Origin: Atrichornis clamosus
Taxonomy: Eukaryota > Chordata > Aves > Passeriformes > Menuridae
Assembly (NCBI GenBank): GCA_013400975.1
Contig: WBMZ01003012.1
Coordinates: forward strand, 164,059-228,058
DNA: 64,000 nt
Reading direction: 5' to 3'
Position 1 is the stretch's first letter. Each line of letters starts with the position of its first letter. Made by a program: the position numbers and the translations under genes. The notes under the pieces were generated by a model that did not search any database, was not told where the DNA came from, and saw only the letters and a program-made list of their open reading frames with translations. Of this stretch, positions 53,301-63,965 are shown in pieces.

Positions 53301-53870
53301 ACTCTTGAACAGTACTCTGGCTCTTTGGGTCAGGCTGCAATACACATAAAAGCAAAATCCAGGTATTTACGCTGTGCTCCTGTTCTAACAGTCACTCAGC
53401 CCTTCAAGAAAAGGATCTGATTTTGATAAACCATCTACTTTTTCCTTCCCTCACCCGGCTTAGGCAAATGCCTGCTTAACACGTCAGAGAACAGTAAACA
53501 GGCCAAATGAGTGGTCACCCAACCCAAAACTTATGAACGCTTGTCTAACAACTGGAGAAAGGCTGAAATTATCTACATTCTTTTGAAGCAGTTCTTCAGG
53601 CTGGATGTACAGTTCTGGTCCAGTAGAGCAAAGGGGTTCCTGGGTTTGAGGGGTAGCATTCTTCAGTTTGACTCGGTACTGGACCAGTTCTCTGGCGCAA
53701 CATCCGCGCGCTCCAGGGAGCAAGATCTCCACGTGGGATGGCAGGATCCAGCACCTGAGGCAGCCTTTCCGATACGATGCACGTGTCACCTGACAGTGCA
53801 GGTACAGCAGAAACGTTCTCACGAAAGCTTTAAGGAACATCACTATCATTGTAGCACAGGCTTCATGAAA
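50400..53870. other. intergenic stretch between the two SLBP-family genes
   Basis: No exon is assigned apart from the CR1 fragment. On the minus strand an ATTAAAG at about 52645 could end the upstream gene. A 121-codon minus frame at 53484-53849 in a locally GC-richer block is discussed as a finding. Confidence 0.4.
50790..50905 (-). mobile_element. short CR1 LINE fragment
   Basis: The plus strand reads TCAAGTCCAACCATTAACCA, then GACGCTGCTAAGTC, TATCACTAAACCATGTCCCC and AGCACATCTGG. This is the reverse complement of a common avian CR1 3' subfamily sequence. Only about 115 bp is recognisable. Confidence 0.8.
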
Positions 53871-53879
53871 TCTGAAGTT

Positions 53880-53934
53880 TTACACTTGAGGCACAGCTTG
53901 CAGAAAATCTATCCTTATAAAGATCTGGAGAAAC
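53880..53934 (-). CDS. possible terminal exon of the SLBP2-like gene
   Basis: A strong acceptor (TTTTTTGTTTAG) in the needed phase gives 17 codons ([17 protein letters not shown]) and a TAA. No homology to SLBP exon 8 is seen. Other endings, including retention after exon 56642-56749 with poly(A) near 55880, are possible. Confidence 0.3.
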
Positions 53935-56900
53935 CTAAACAAAAAAGCAGGTAACAGCATTCTATAAGTGTGCTATATCCAGGCATTAACAGCAAAACAT
54001 TTCCTCTTTGAAGCCTTACTGTTACAGTAGCAGTAAATGGAAGTGAGCACTGCATGTGGTGAGCTTACAGCACAGCACACAGGAGAAAGCCACACTGCCC
54101 ACACTAGAGAGTTACAGACAGTATGAACATTTTGAGAACAAAAATTATTGAAAAAACAGAGTACTAGACACCCTACATTCCTAAAGTATTTGTCAAAGAG
54201 AAAAGGAAGCAGCTGAGCCTCTCTTTCCCAACTCCTCACATAACCTGTCATTATTAGTTCATAAAATACACTTTAATCTCAATTCTAATTAATGAATTGG
54301 TGCCATACCTTTTGTGTCCTACCAACTAAGATTTTTCCCTAGAAAGCAAACAGATACATTCATATTTATTCCTGTTTAAAACAGAAGTTTTCTTTCAGCA
54401 AAAAGGAAGGTGGTGTGGAATTCTACCACGTAATCGACTGTCTGGTTTTCAAGCAAGATTAACCTCCCACAGATCAAGTTCCTGCCATTTGAGAGTTAGA
54501 GCTCATCACACCTAAAAACCATGGTTAAAGGCATTGTTGCTCTAAATATTGATCTTTGCATCCCAGAAACCAATGTGTTGCTCCACAGAGAAGCTATTTA
54601 ATTCACTTTGTACATTGTACATCTAAGAGATACTCTTTCAATTAGAAAGAGTGATTACAAACCTACAGAATATACACACTCCTTTGCAGAACCTTATTTA
54701 CAACAAAGACCACTGCAAAGCAGCTGAAGATCAACTATCTAGAAACCAGAAAGGCTCTTAGCTGTGATGTAGAGAGAAATGCTTCTTTTACCTGAATAAT
54801 TTCACTTTATGTTGATTGCACATATGCTGACTGTAAATCTCTTCCTCTTTCAGTGCAGATCCTGCATGGCAGCACCAGTTTTCCAAGACTTGATCTGCTG
54901 GTGTCAGACTACATCCCAATTCTTCAAGTCTTTTTCTGTCACAGGAGAAACTCCTTCTTCAATACTTCTATATACAAAGAGAGACTAGATATTTTCAAAT
55001 ATTGAATTAGCACTTTAGAAAAGTGAATGCATATTAAATCTTACTCTCAAAGAATTCAAATTAAGAATCAATAAAGTCAAAAGAAAAATGCCATCAGCAT
55101 GATTTTTTAAAAGCTCTACCTGCCTTTTCCTCATAATGCTATCATCCAAAATCTAACTGTAAAACTAATTTTTTTGCCATATTCTTAATGAATTTTATTA
55201 TGCAAAATATTCAAAGATCACTGTTTAACAGACATTTATATCCTAGTCCATGTTTCAGAGCCTGCATCAAAAGTAGGTCAAAGACAATATAATTGCACAA
55301 AAGACTACCAGCTAATAAAACCTGTTTGACCCAAGATTACTACCCATTCTATTTATGCACCACAGGAATCGACAGCCCAAGAGAAAAGTTTCACTAAAAT
55401 CTACTGCTGCAAACGCAGAGTTGTGACTTTTTCACAAAAAATATTAAAGAGGCAGAAAAGCTGCTACTTAAATAATTTAAAAAGCTGGTACTTTTCACTT
55501 GAGTGACAAAACACATTTTCTGGCTGACAGGTAGCTAAGTCTGAAGCATTAGATCTTTTAATTAAGGTGCTACATTAAGTACAAGAGGATAGGATAAAAT
55601 ATTAATAAAATGAAGGAATAAGAAGAGAAACTGATCTACTTGAACTGAACAGCTGGATTATGTAGAATGATACTGTGGATGGGCTACTGAAACAGAACAG
55701 GCCAAGTAAGTGGTCAGCACAAACTCACCTTGGTATTTAAATTTTTTTCCTCAATATTGGATCTTCAGCATTTGCACTTCCCCATCCCCTTTCAGGGTAT
55801 TCTGACTGATGTTCTTCCAATAAACTGCTACAAAGTTTAAGCCTACAAATAAAAAAAAACCCCAAAGACTAAGTGGCTTTATTATTGTAACTTTTATATA
55901 TTAAATACAGCTACAATCCATTTACATTAATACAGACAATAACATAAGAACATAAGTACAGAATTTTATCATTTACAAAATATATACATATTGTCTAACA
56001 TATCCCAATTACCATCTATGTTTACAATAAGAGCTTGGATTGAATTATAGCAATAAAAAAACTAGGCTTCTAAATTAATATGCAAAAATACTCCTCAAAC
56101 CCTGATTGATGAGCTGCATTTGATACCTCTCCAGCCTGCAGTCTGCATCTCTGCAAGTTTTGCTCTCAGGCAGAAAGAAGTTGGATTTCTTCTGTTTTGG
56201 ATTGTTCCATCCTGAAGAACAACTGGCTGGAACTGGGTCACTGCATAAAAACCAGTAACAGTCATTGTTGTCAGCTACAAAACAACTTAATCTCTAAGGA
56301 GACAGAGAGGAAGCTTCCAGCTCCTAGGCTGAGGAAGTGAGAGGTGAACTTCCAATTCTTTCCTAAAGACAAAGAGCGTGAAAGGGGCTCACTACCTTCC
56401 AGCATTACCTGGAATGGCAGAAGCAGCAGAAAGCAACAGATGGAGAGTCAGACTGGAAAAAGCCAAGTACACTCAAAGAACAAAAACTGCAACCCAACAT
56501 ACCACATGCTGGAGGAAATGGAAGAAGGGGAAAAAAAAAAGTAGTATTAACCAGTGAAGGAAAAGATTAAAATGAAAAGCAAAGGACACTCACAGCATAA
56601 GCAATAAACAGAAGTAACATCATAATCACTGGGGTATTTACCTTGTTATTTCTATACTTTGTTGTACTGTCATTACTTCGTCTTTTTCACCAAAGGCTTC
56701 CCACTCTGAGCACTTTGAAAAAGCCTCCTGATGTCCTGAGTCAGTAAGGCTGGAAACAAAATGAAAAGGTCTGAATCCATGCACTTTTGTTCCTTTCAAT
56801 TTTTCTGAAGAGGACTCAGTAGAGAGAAAAAAACCACACCTGTATAAACATTTTTACTAAGGTTAGCGTGAAAAGTCTACTACACTGCCAAAAACCTTAA

Positions 56901-59900
56901 ATAATTGGTCCAGTTTTCTTGTGATTCTGACAAAAGTTTGTACTGAGTTAAACTGTGTTCTCCTCTACCCAGTCTATAATTTCTTATTTATAGAAAGACT
57001 TCTAACGCAGCAGCTAGGAAAGGGGCAGAAATGAAATCTGATTAACACCAATGGCTACAGAAGTAGCTTAATTCTTGAACAACTTAGCATAAAGCTGTCA
57101 GCCAGAAAAAGTCTACCCTTCCATCACTAATTTTTTAACATTGACTTCCCTCTGTCCCACTCCCAAGCTGGGTGACCAATTCCTTGTTGTTCCAACAAGC
57201 CTTTTCATCTTTCAGAACACAGGAAAAGGCTTAATCAATACAAAGTTTCTTTCACATCCCTTCAGATACATCTACTACAGGCAGTACAGAGAAAATGTAA
57301 CTTGGTAATAATTAAACAGCAGGTGAGCTTCACTGTTTGCTGACCTGACCTGAGCATGCACTGGGGGCATTCCCTTAACACCCCGTTCATCAGCTTGTGC
57401 ACATTGTATCCCAAAAAGCCGAAGTAGTGCAACTTAAGAGCTCTGAGAAGCAGCTATGGCAGATCACAGAAACATGCCTAAAACTGCAGAATTACAGCCT
57501 CCAAAGCAAAAAAAAAACAAAAAAAAAACCCCCAACAAGGTTGCAGGAGAAATCAAGAAAAACGCTGTAGTGTTGCCTAAATCTACACACAAAAATCAAC
57601 CTGTGTTGTGTCTTCTGACACTTCGCAATGGACCACTGTAAATATCTGCTATTATAGAGCATGATTATCCTGGTAGGATTTCCCTTCCTCATTAAATTGC
57701 ACATATATTTAGATAAAATTAAAGCTATTAACAAATAGAGGAAAAAAACCCAGTCATATTCCAAACCTCAGTTCGTAATATCAATGAGTTCCCACATGGA
57801 GAATCATTTCATACCTTTCCAGTGTGTGGTACATCTGCACATAAGGGTTCTGGCTCTCTGAAACCAGAGAGGAGTCAGAATTGTTTCTTTTTCTGCGTTT
57901 CCATACTGGAGAAGAGTCGGGAGAAGAGGGACTACAAAAACAAGACAGATTGTACACCCATAACATTTTTGATCTATGTTTAAATGTTTATCAGAGTTCT
58001 ACTAAATAATGGCATATGCCACAGAGGAAGCCTTCTTTTGAGGTATGATTCTTCAGTCAGACAGAGGAACACACAAAACGTGGCTCACATTTTGGCAACC
58101 ATTTCATCCTGTTTTGGAATGTGAACCCAGTCACGACTGCAGAAGCAGCTTGGAAGCAGAACCATTTTGAGCTTCACAGACATCCCCCCAGGACAAGATA
58201 ATTCAGTAAACAGGGACGTGCACGAGGTGCTTCACAGTCAGCCTCCCTGCTGTTCTGCAGACAGACATAATGCTATTAAGGATGGGGACTCCTGCCTCTG
58301 AAAAAGTTCCCCTACTTTAGCATGTGCAAACAGTGGTTAAAGAAATGTCAGTACTCCACTGTATAAACAGAAAAGCTGAAAAAACATTGCCTTTCCGTCT
58401 GTTAAATTGTGTAATTCTGCCAAGCTGGTAATTTTTCCACATTTAATGCTCTGTACCACTGATGGATTACATTCAACAGCAAAAGTGCCAAACTCCAAAG
58501 CTGAGCATTAACTGCCCTTTCACACTAAAAATTTCCTACAAAAGCCTGACAGCATTGGCATGTACTGAATCATTTCCATAAGTTAACCACAGAAGTTTGA
58601 TCTCATACCTCTCAGGTGCATCAGTCTGTCTGCATTCATCTTCACACTCATTTCTCTTCTGCTTTTCATCAAACACAAAGGAGTCAGAAACATCCTGATC
58701 TTTGTAGAACCATTCCTGGGAACTACCTGAAGCTTCTGTACTACTAAAAACAGGATGAAAAAAACCAAGCTTTAAAAAAACTACACATCTGTCTTACTGC
58801 TCCAAGTAGAAAACGGTTAGGCTGCAAAAATAATTAGCAGTTCATCTTGTATGACACCGAAATGGTGTAAAAACTGCAACTTCTATCATATGTAGAAATT
58901 TACACACAGCTAAAGCTGTTTACACAGTGCAGCTACAGAGCTAATAGATTTCCATTCACTCTTCCTCCCAATTTACTAGTCCAAGTCTTGTAAAGTACAA
59001 AGTGACATCAATTTGCAGACCTAGACTTGTTACAGAAATTCTAAGTTCTGAAAGGATTAAAAAATTTCCATCTTGAACACGTTGCCACTCTCCTGCACAG
59101 AGCACAGAAATCTCTCATTTTCTTAAACTTCTCAAATCCTCTAGAATATTATTACCACAGGAGAAAAGTGGTTCCACTGACATCAGAAAAAGGAAAGATG
59201 GAATGGTTATCAAAGTCAAGGAACAGCAATCACCAAACTTCTGCTTATGCCTCTCGCTTTCTAGAAAAGCAATGTTACCTTGTGCCCACCAGTGTAAATA
59301 CAAAGGGGAAGGGAATGTAATACTGTAGACAAATGCCTTCCTTCCCATAATGCCTGACTGCAGATAGACTAAATAATGGGAATATGTTGAAGACTAACAG
59401 AATTCAAAAAGAAAACAAAGCATTCAAGGAGACTCCCATTTTTGAGCCTGATCTCCTCTTTTGCTCCCAGTCAGGAATGCTCTAAAGGAAATACAGAGCC
59501 CTCCTTAAGTCCTTAAGCCCTGACTTAATTCACCCATATACGTACACTGGCTGCAGATCCCAGGTTTCTTCAGCAGGAGGATCCCAGGCATGCAGTGCTA
59601 TCTTCCACAGCCTGATCTGCTGGTCCCAGGATCTACGGCTGTACTTCTTAAATTTGTTGGGAGTTCTAGGATGAACTCCTGGTATTCGCTGATTCCTGTA
59701 AATACACAGTAATGTTTATTATTTCAGTACATTTTTTTTTTCCTTAAAAAGAATCCTCAGTCCATCAGATCACACAGGTATCAGTGGTCTAACAAATAAA
59801 CTGTTCATATTTTTAAACCCTTAACTGAAATGCGTATATTCTAAAACATCATCTAAAATTCATCACAAAAGCAACAACTAACCATAACATATGGAGTCAG

Positions 59901-62900
59901 AGTGGAGGGTCAGCCAGTCCAGTACTCTGACAGCTGCTCATGGACAAATATGAAACCGAAGCATAACTCATATTCCTTCAGTAGTATCCTAACCTCCAGC
60001 TTCTTCTACCTTACTTTTCCTGAGTCGAGTGCAGCTTCTTTTATTTAGTACTGTGCTGAGTCTGGCTGGGATGGAGTTAACTTTCTTCACAGCAGTCCCT
60101 GTAGTGCTGTGTTTTGCATTTATGGCTAAAACAGTGCTGATAACACACAAATTTTTGGCCATTGCTGAACAGTCCTTGCACAGCTTCAAGGCCTTCTCTT
60201 TTCCCCACTCAGCCCTGCCCCATCCCACAGACATTAATTTGAGGGTGAACACTACGTTGAGAGGGAAAACTGCTGGGACAGCTGATTCAAATGACCCACA
60301 GATACTGCACACCACATAATGCCACACTCAGCAATAAACACCAGGGCAGAGGAAGAATCTGAAGAGAACTAAGGCTGTGTGTTGTTCTACATACACATAC
60401 CAGGAACATATGAGAGTTTATCTGGTAATCTGCAACACGGTGCAACTTACTTTGGAACTTCTTTAATGTATCTGTCATATGCAAGGGTATTCTTCCCAAA
60501 ATTGATCTGTTTTTGTCTTCTCCTCAGAACCACTTCATCAGTTTCCCTTTCAGCTGGATTAGCAGAATCACTTGAAACAGAACTTCAAAATTAAAACGGG
60601 AATTAAGTTGAAAAGGATCATAATAGCTTTGCAACAAGTTATATAAACACTTATTCTGATAGAGTAAACACAACTCTCATCTCAGTAGTTCACAGAAGTA
60701 GAAGTTGTGCTAACCAAACCTGAACCTGAAATGATCATAATACAACTAGCTTTTGAGATAAAATTTCTCACTGCAACTCTCTCCCTAAGGCTTCCTTCAG
60801 GCTTGATATGAAACAGCCTGACTGTGTTTCAAATCTTCATTAATGCATGCAAAGTAGACAAAGATCATCAGATGGCTATTGGTAAAACCAATGCAACAAT
60901 AACTGTTCAATACCTACTTTGTCACTTTTTTATTCGATGTCCTCATTGTTTTGCCTTCTTCAATTCTACCTTCCCAGTTGGTGCAACTGGAAAGAGGCCT
61001 AGGATGTTCTGGTGTTGTAGAGCTAGAAAATAATGGGAATTCAACATTAATGTTTGCTGCTCGTAACATATTTAATGAACAGAAACATCAAGAGTGGACA
61101 AAACCAGCTCCACAACTCTGAAACCATGGGCATGCCCCTATTCTATTTCAGTTCCAAGTCACCTTCAGCTTGTCCTCTTCTGCCAATTTTTATGCCTCAC
61201 CATTTAACAAGTAATATAAGTAATACAGAGGTAGATGCAGCTTATAGTCTTACTTTCCCTAAATGGTTTCACATCAACAGATGGAATTACCATTCATGCT
61301 GACAATGTCATTTTAACACAGGACAAGGATTCCACACTAAAAAGGAACATATCTACTCAGCAAAAGAGAAACAAAACATGCTGGCACATCCACTTAAGAC
61401 TCACTCATACCACACTGCTAATACTTGTTATGACAGCATCAAACACACAGAAAACACACCTGAATAGAAGGGCTTTCCTAAGCTCTTTAAAAGACTCATT
61501 TATTAGCCAAGCAATATTAAACAAGCCATCAGAAATTAAAATCACCTTCATACAATGTAATACTCAGAAATGGATGTATTATATAAAAGACCCCCATTTT
61601 CATGTACTGTCAATAAAATATTTTGCCTTACGTTCTATTCAGTTTTCTGCACATATCTCATACTTTTCACCCTCGCTGTCAGACAGTACGATACAGTCTC
61701 AACCACTTCCTCCACCTTAGGTCTTTAGTCTAGAATACCCAAGAGCAAAGCAAAATATTCCTAGAATTACTTATGTCTAAAATTCTATCTTATCTCAAAC
61801 TGTCCTCAGTACTGGACTGTGGAAAAAAAAAAGGTGCTCACCAAGAACTGCAATAAAGCTGAATAAACCAAGTGCACTGTGAAGTTAAGAGACAAAGATG
61901 GTTTGCCCACACTTCCACATAAATTTGCATAGGCAAAGTATGAACTTTGGCTTCCTTGAGAATATGGCTTCCTTGGGAATTTTATACTAATACTGAAGAC
62001 TTCAGCAATAAAGGGCTTAAACTACTGCCTCAGTACATATCATCTCTCCCTTTCATATGGAATATCTGCTAATCTTCTTTAGGCATGATGCAGCTATCAT
62101 CTCCTAACTCAGCGCCGTACTGTCTCTTAAGAAAACCTTCAACCTAATCATGTCCAAGCTTTTCCTGGAGTCCTAAAGAAGAGTGCAGCAAAATGGAGAT
62201 TTAAAGAAATTTCACATTTATTCCTTACCTCTCCAGCCACTGGTCTGAATGGCCACATTGATAATCCTCAAACACGAAAGAATCTGAATCATTCCAGCTT
62301 CTACATTTCTGTTCTTGATGCCAGCAATGCGGATGTTGCACAGAACTACAGAACAAGAATTTTCATCTCAAATCAAGTCACTGGTAGTAACTGAACATTG
62401 TTTATACAAAACAAATATAAACAATCTCATTTGGCATACAGGTATGTGATTTACATCAACTTATTCAGGTAACACTAACTTAACAAATGTTAGACAATGC
62501 AACTGTTGATACAAGGTCTCTTACTAATGAAATTAAGACATCAGAATTTTCAAATAAACCATCAATATTTAGATAACCAAAAGTATATTCTATTTGCAAT
62601 CAAAAAGATGGGGAAAAAACCTAATTGAGGACTGCTACCAGTGTTTATGGACCTGTGGACACGTGCCAACAACACAGACTGTCCTCTCTCTGCAGTGCAT
62701 TATTTGACACTTATTTACTGCCTCATCCAGTAGTAAACTCGTGGAAAAGGCAAAAGCATAAACCACACACACACACAAGAAAACAATATGACTAAGCAGA
62801 ATTAGGTCAAATGTTTATGTGGAAGCACTTTTACACAGGAAATTGTTGACCAGAACAGCTGCACAGCCCTCACAAGGAAGCTTGGGACAAGGAACTGACT

Positions 62901-63965
62901 CTAGTGCTTGTGACACACTCAGCTAGACATTGCTTAAGGGTTAAGAGCTCCCTATATTCTCCTCCCCAGTTCTGGCAGCTTTGACACCTTAAATGACAGC
63001 TTACTAAACAAAACACCATCACAGAGTCTACCAACACCAGACCTGGCTTCTGAGCTAAGAACCACACCTGCAGATCCTCCACCACCTGCGTGAGAGAACG
63101 ACCTGGTACCGCACACTCTGCACTGTAAATGCATCACGCTTCTGTATGTGTGAGTAACAACAAACACACTGCTCTGTACGTGCCAGGTCTCTGCACTTAA
63201 CAAGGGAAAGGGAAGGAAGGCTTTCTGATATTTTATTCCTGCATTAACCACCCATGTTTTCTTTCCCTTCCTCCTCCACCCTGACTGGCTTTGGGAGTTT
63301 CCCGCTCCCAGAGGGCTCAAAGTTGCCAACAACACACAGCACAAACAGCTCACTCCCAATCACTGATCCAGGCAAAAGGACTCTTCCAAACCCGCTCGGA
63401 TTTTGCAAAGGCAGTGACTGCGTAAAACCCTTCTCTAAACACCTTAAAGAATTACTCGATTTAAGGACTTGAAATAAAAAAAAAAGCACACCAGCTTAGG
63501 TGCAACACTACGACGCGCGCCTTAGGTACAACACTGTTTGAAAACGGAGGGGGAAATGCTAACCGAAAATTATGCCTGTCAGAAACACTCCGGTGTTTGC
63601 TTTGCGCTGCCCGCCCACCCCAGCCTGAAGACAAGCCCTAGCGCTCTCAGCCGGGCTGGGGCAGCTCGCCCGAGCCCACACGCCCTGCCCGGCCTGCTGC
63701 TCCCCCACCGGCAGAGGAGGCCGAGGGAGCCCCGCACGCGGAGCGAGGGCGCAGGAGAAGGGGCGGTTCGGCGGAGAAGCGCAGGCTGCCAGCAGCTGCC
63801 CCCGGAGCCGCCCTGGGACAGGCGGCGCCGCACCCCCGCCCGCCCCTCGGGGCTGCAGAACCGCTCCGAGGAGGCCATACCCATCCGCCCCGTACCCCGC
63901 GGCCGCTCCCACCTGCGCAACCCGCCCGGCTCCCCTCGGCCGGGGCGGCGCGGCCCGCCGGACAT
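53880..63965 (-). CDS. second SLBP-family protein, SLBP2-like, with extended C-terminus
   Basis: Joining 63913-63965, 62229-62345, 60918-61022, 60451-60582, 59546-59695, 58609-58743, 57815-57931, 56642-56749, 54792-54935 and 53880-53934 on the minus strand gives 371 codons, all GT-AG and phase-consistent. The first five exons mirror SLBP exons 1, 2, 3, 5 and 6, the last three with identical lengths (105, 132, 150 bp). The RNA-binding domain (about 105-178) includes [18 protein letters not shown] and TPNK (147-150). By hand alignment 64 of 74 residues equal SLBP. SLBP exon 4 is missing. Later exons resemble exons 2 and 3. Frog and fish have an oocyte SLBP2, and this may be its relative. The domain exons are certain. 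The exons beyond 58.6 kb and the terminal exon are less so. Confidence 0.8.
54792..54935 (-). CDS. SLBP2-like C-terminal exon d
   Basis: 144 bp open in phase 2 from acceptor CTGTGACAG to donor GTAAAAG. It encodes [15 protein letters not shown], later GSALKEEEI, and ends KVKLF. LTP, a single Trp and GSALKEEEI loosely echo exon 3 ([14 protein letters not shown]). A stronger-looking acceptor 28 bases upstream would give an early stop in every frame. Confidence 0.5.
56642..56749 (-). CDS. SLBP2-like C-terminal exon (second exon-3-like)
   Basis: 108 bp, phase 2 to 2, acceptor TTTCCAG, donor GTAAAT. It encodes [17 protein letters not shown], which aligns with SLBP exon 3 [16 protein letters not shown]: Cys, Ser, acidic, Trp, then an acidic run and Met. 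The TTP motif is not kept (LTDSG). Intron retention here would stop at once. Confidence 0.7.
57815..57931 (-). CDS. SLBP2-like C-terminal exon c (exon-2-like)
   Basis: 117 bp, exactly the length and phase of exon 2. Acceptor TTTGTAG, donor GTATGAA. It encodes [18 protein letters not shown], where a basic run is followed by SDSSLVSE aligning with SDSFVFDE of exon b. DNA identity to exon b is visible around TCTGACTCCT. Confidence 0.7.
58609..58743 (-). CDS. SLBP2-like C-terminal exon b (exon-2-like)
   Basis: 135 bp, phase 2 to 2, acceptor TTTTTAG, donor GTATGA. It encodes [11 protein letters not shown], then [14 protein letters not shown] and an acidic tail. SDSFVF(D/E) repeats the motif of exon 2 at 62.2 kb. 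The first part also resembles SLBP exon 7 (TESVGSN). Confidence 0.7.
59546..59695 (-). CDS. SLBP2-like RNA-binding domain, second half
   Basis: 150 bp, the same length and phase as SLBP exon 6. It encodes [20 protein letters not shown] and then [17 protein letters not shown], ending LQP with donor GT/GTACGT. Confidence 0.97.
60052..60366 (+). mobile_element. diverged avian ERVL-like LTR fragment in SLBP2-like intron
   Basis: TCTGGCTGGGATGGAGTTAA, the GTGCTGTGTTTTGCATTTA block, GTGCTGATAACACA and the closing CACTCAGCAATAAAC match the layout of a common avian LTR. It lies antisense in the intron between the two RNA-binding-domain exons. No target duplication is recognisable, so it is older than the LTR at 41.0 kb. 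Confidence 0.75.
60451..60582 (-). CDS. SLBP2-like RNA-binding domain, first half
   Basis: 132 bp, the same length and phase as SLBP exon 5. It encodes [20 protein letters not shown] and then [11 protein letters not shown]. The SLBP tyrosine before GKNT is phenylalanine here. Confidence 0.97.
60918..61022 (-). CDS. SLBP2-like exon 3
   Basis: 105 bp, the same length and phase as SLBP exon 3. It encodes [16 protein letters not shown] and then [13 protein letters not shown]. The TTP motif is kept, but the SLIP1-binding core [13 protein letters not shown] has become [14 protein letters not shown]. Confidence 0.93.
62229..62345 (-). CDS. SLBP2-like exon 2
   Basis: 117 bp, phase 2 to 2, acceptor TGTAG, donor GTAAGG. 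It encodes a Trp/His/Cys-containing segment ending in [19 protein letters not shown]. The SFVFED stretch aligns with SAFEEN in SLBP exon 2. It lacks the strongly basic run of SLBP exon 2. Confidence 0.85.
62764..62777 (+). repeat. short (CA)n
   Basis: Seven CA units in the first intron of the SLBP2-like gene. Confidence 0.7.

Noticed and set aside
53511..53954. 147-codon plus-strand frame
   Set aside because: Antisense to the SLBP2-like gene's 3' region, no recognisable domain; overlaps another long frame on the minus strand, so at most one is real.
54936..54963. Upstream acceptor for exon d of the SLBP2-like gene
   Set aside because: Using TATATAG at about 54964 puts a stop in all three frames; the CTGTGACAG acceptor opens the whole exon in the required phase.
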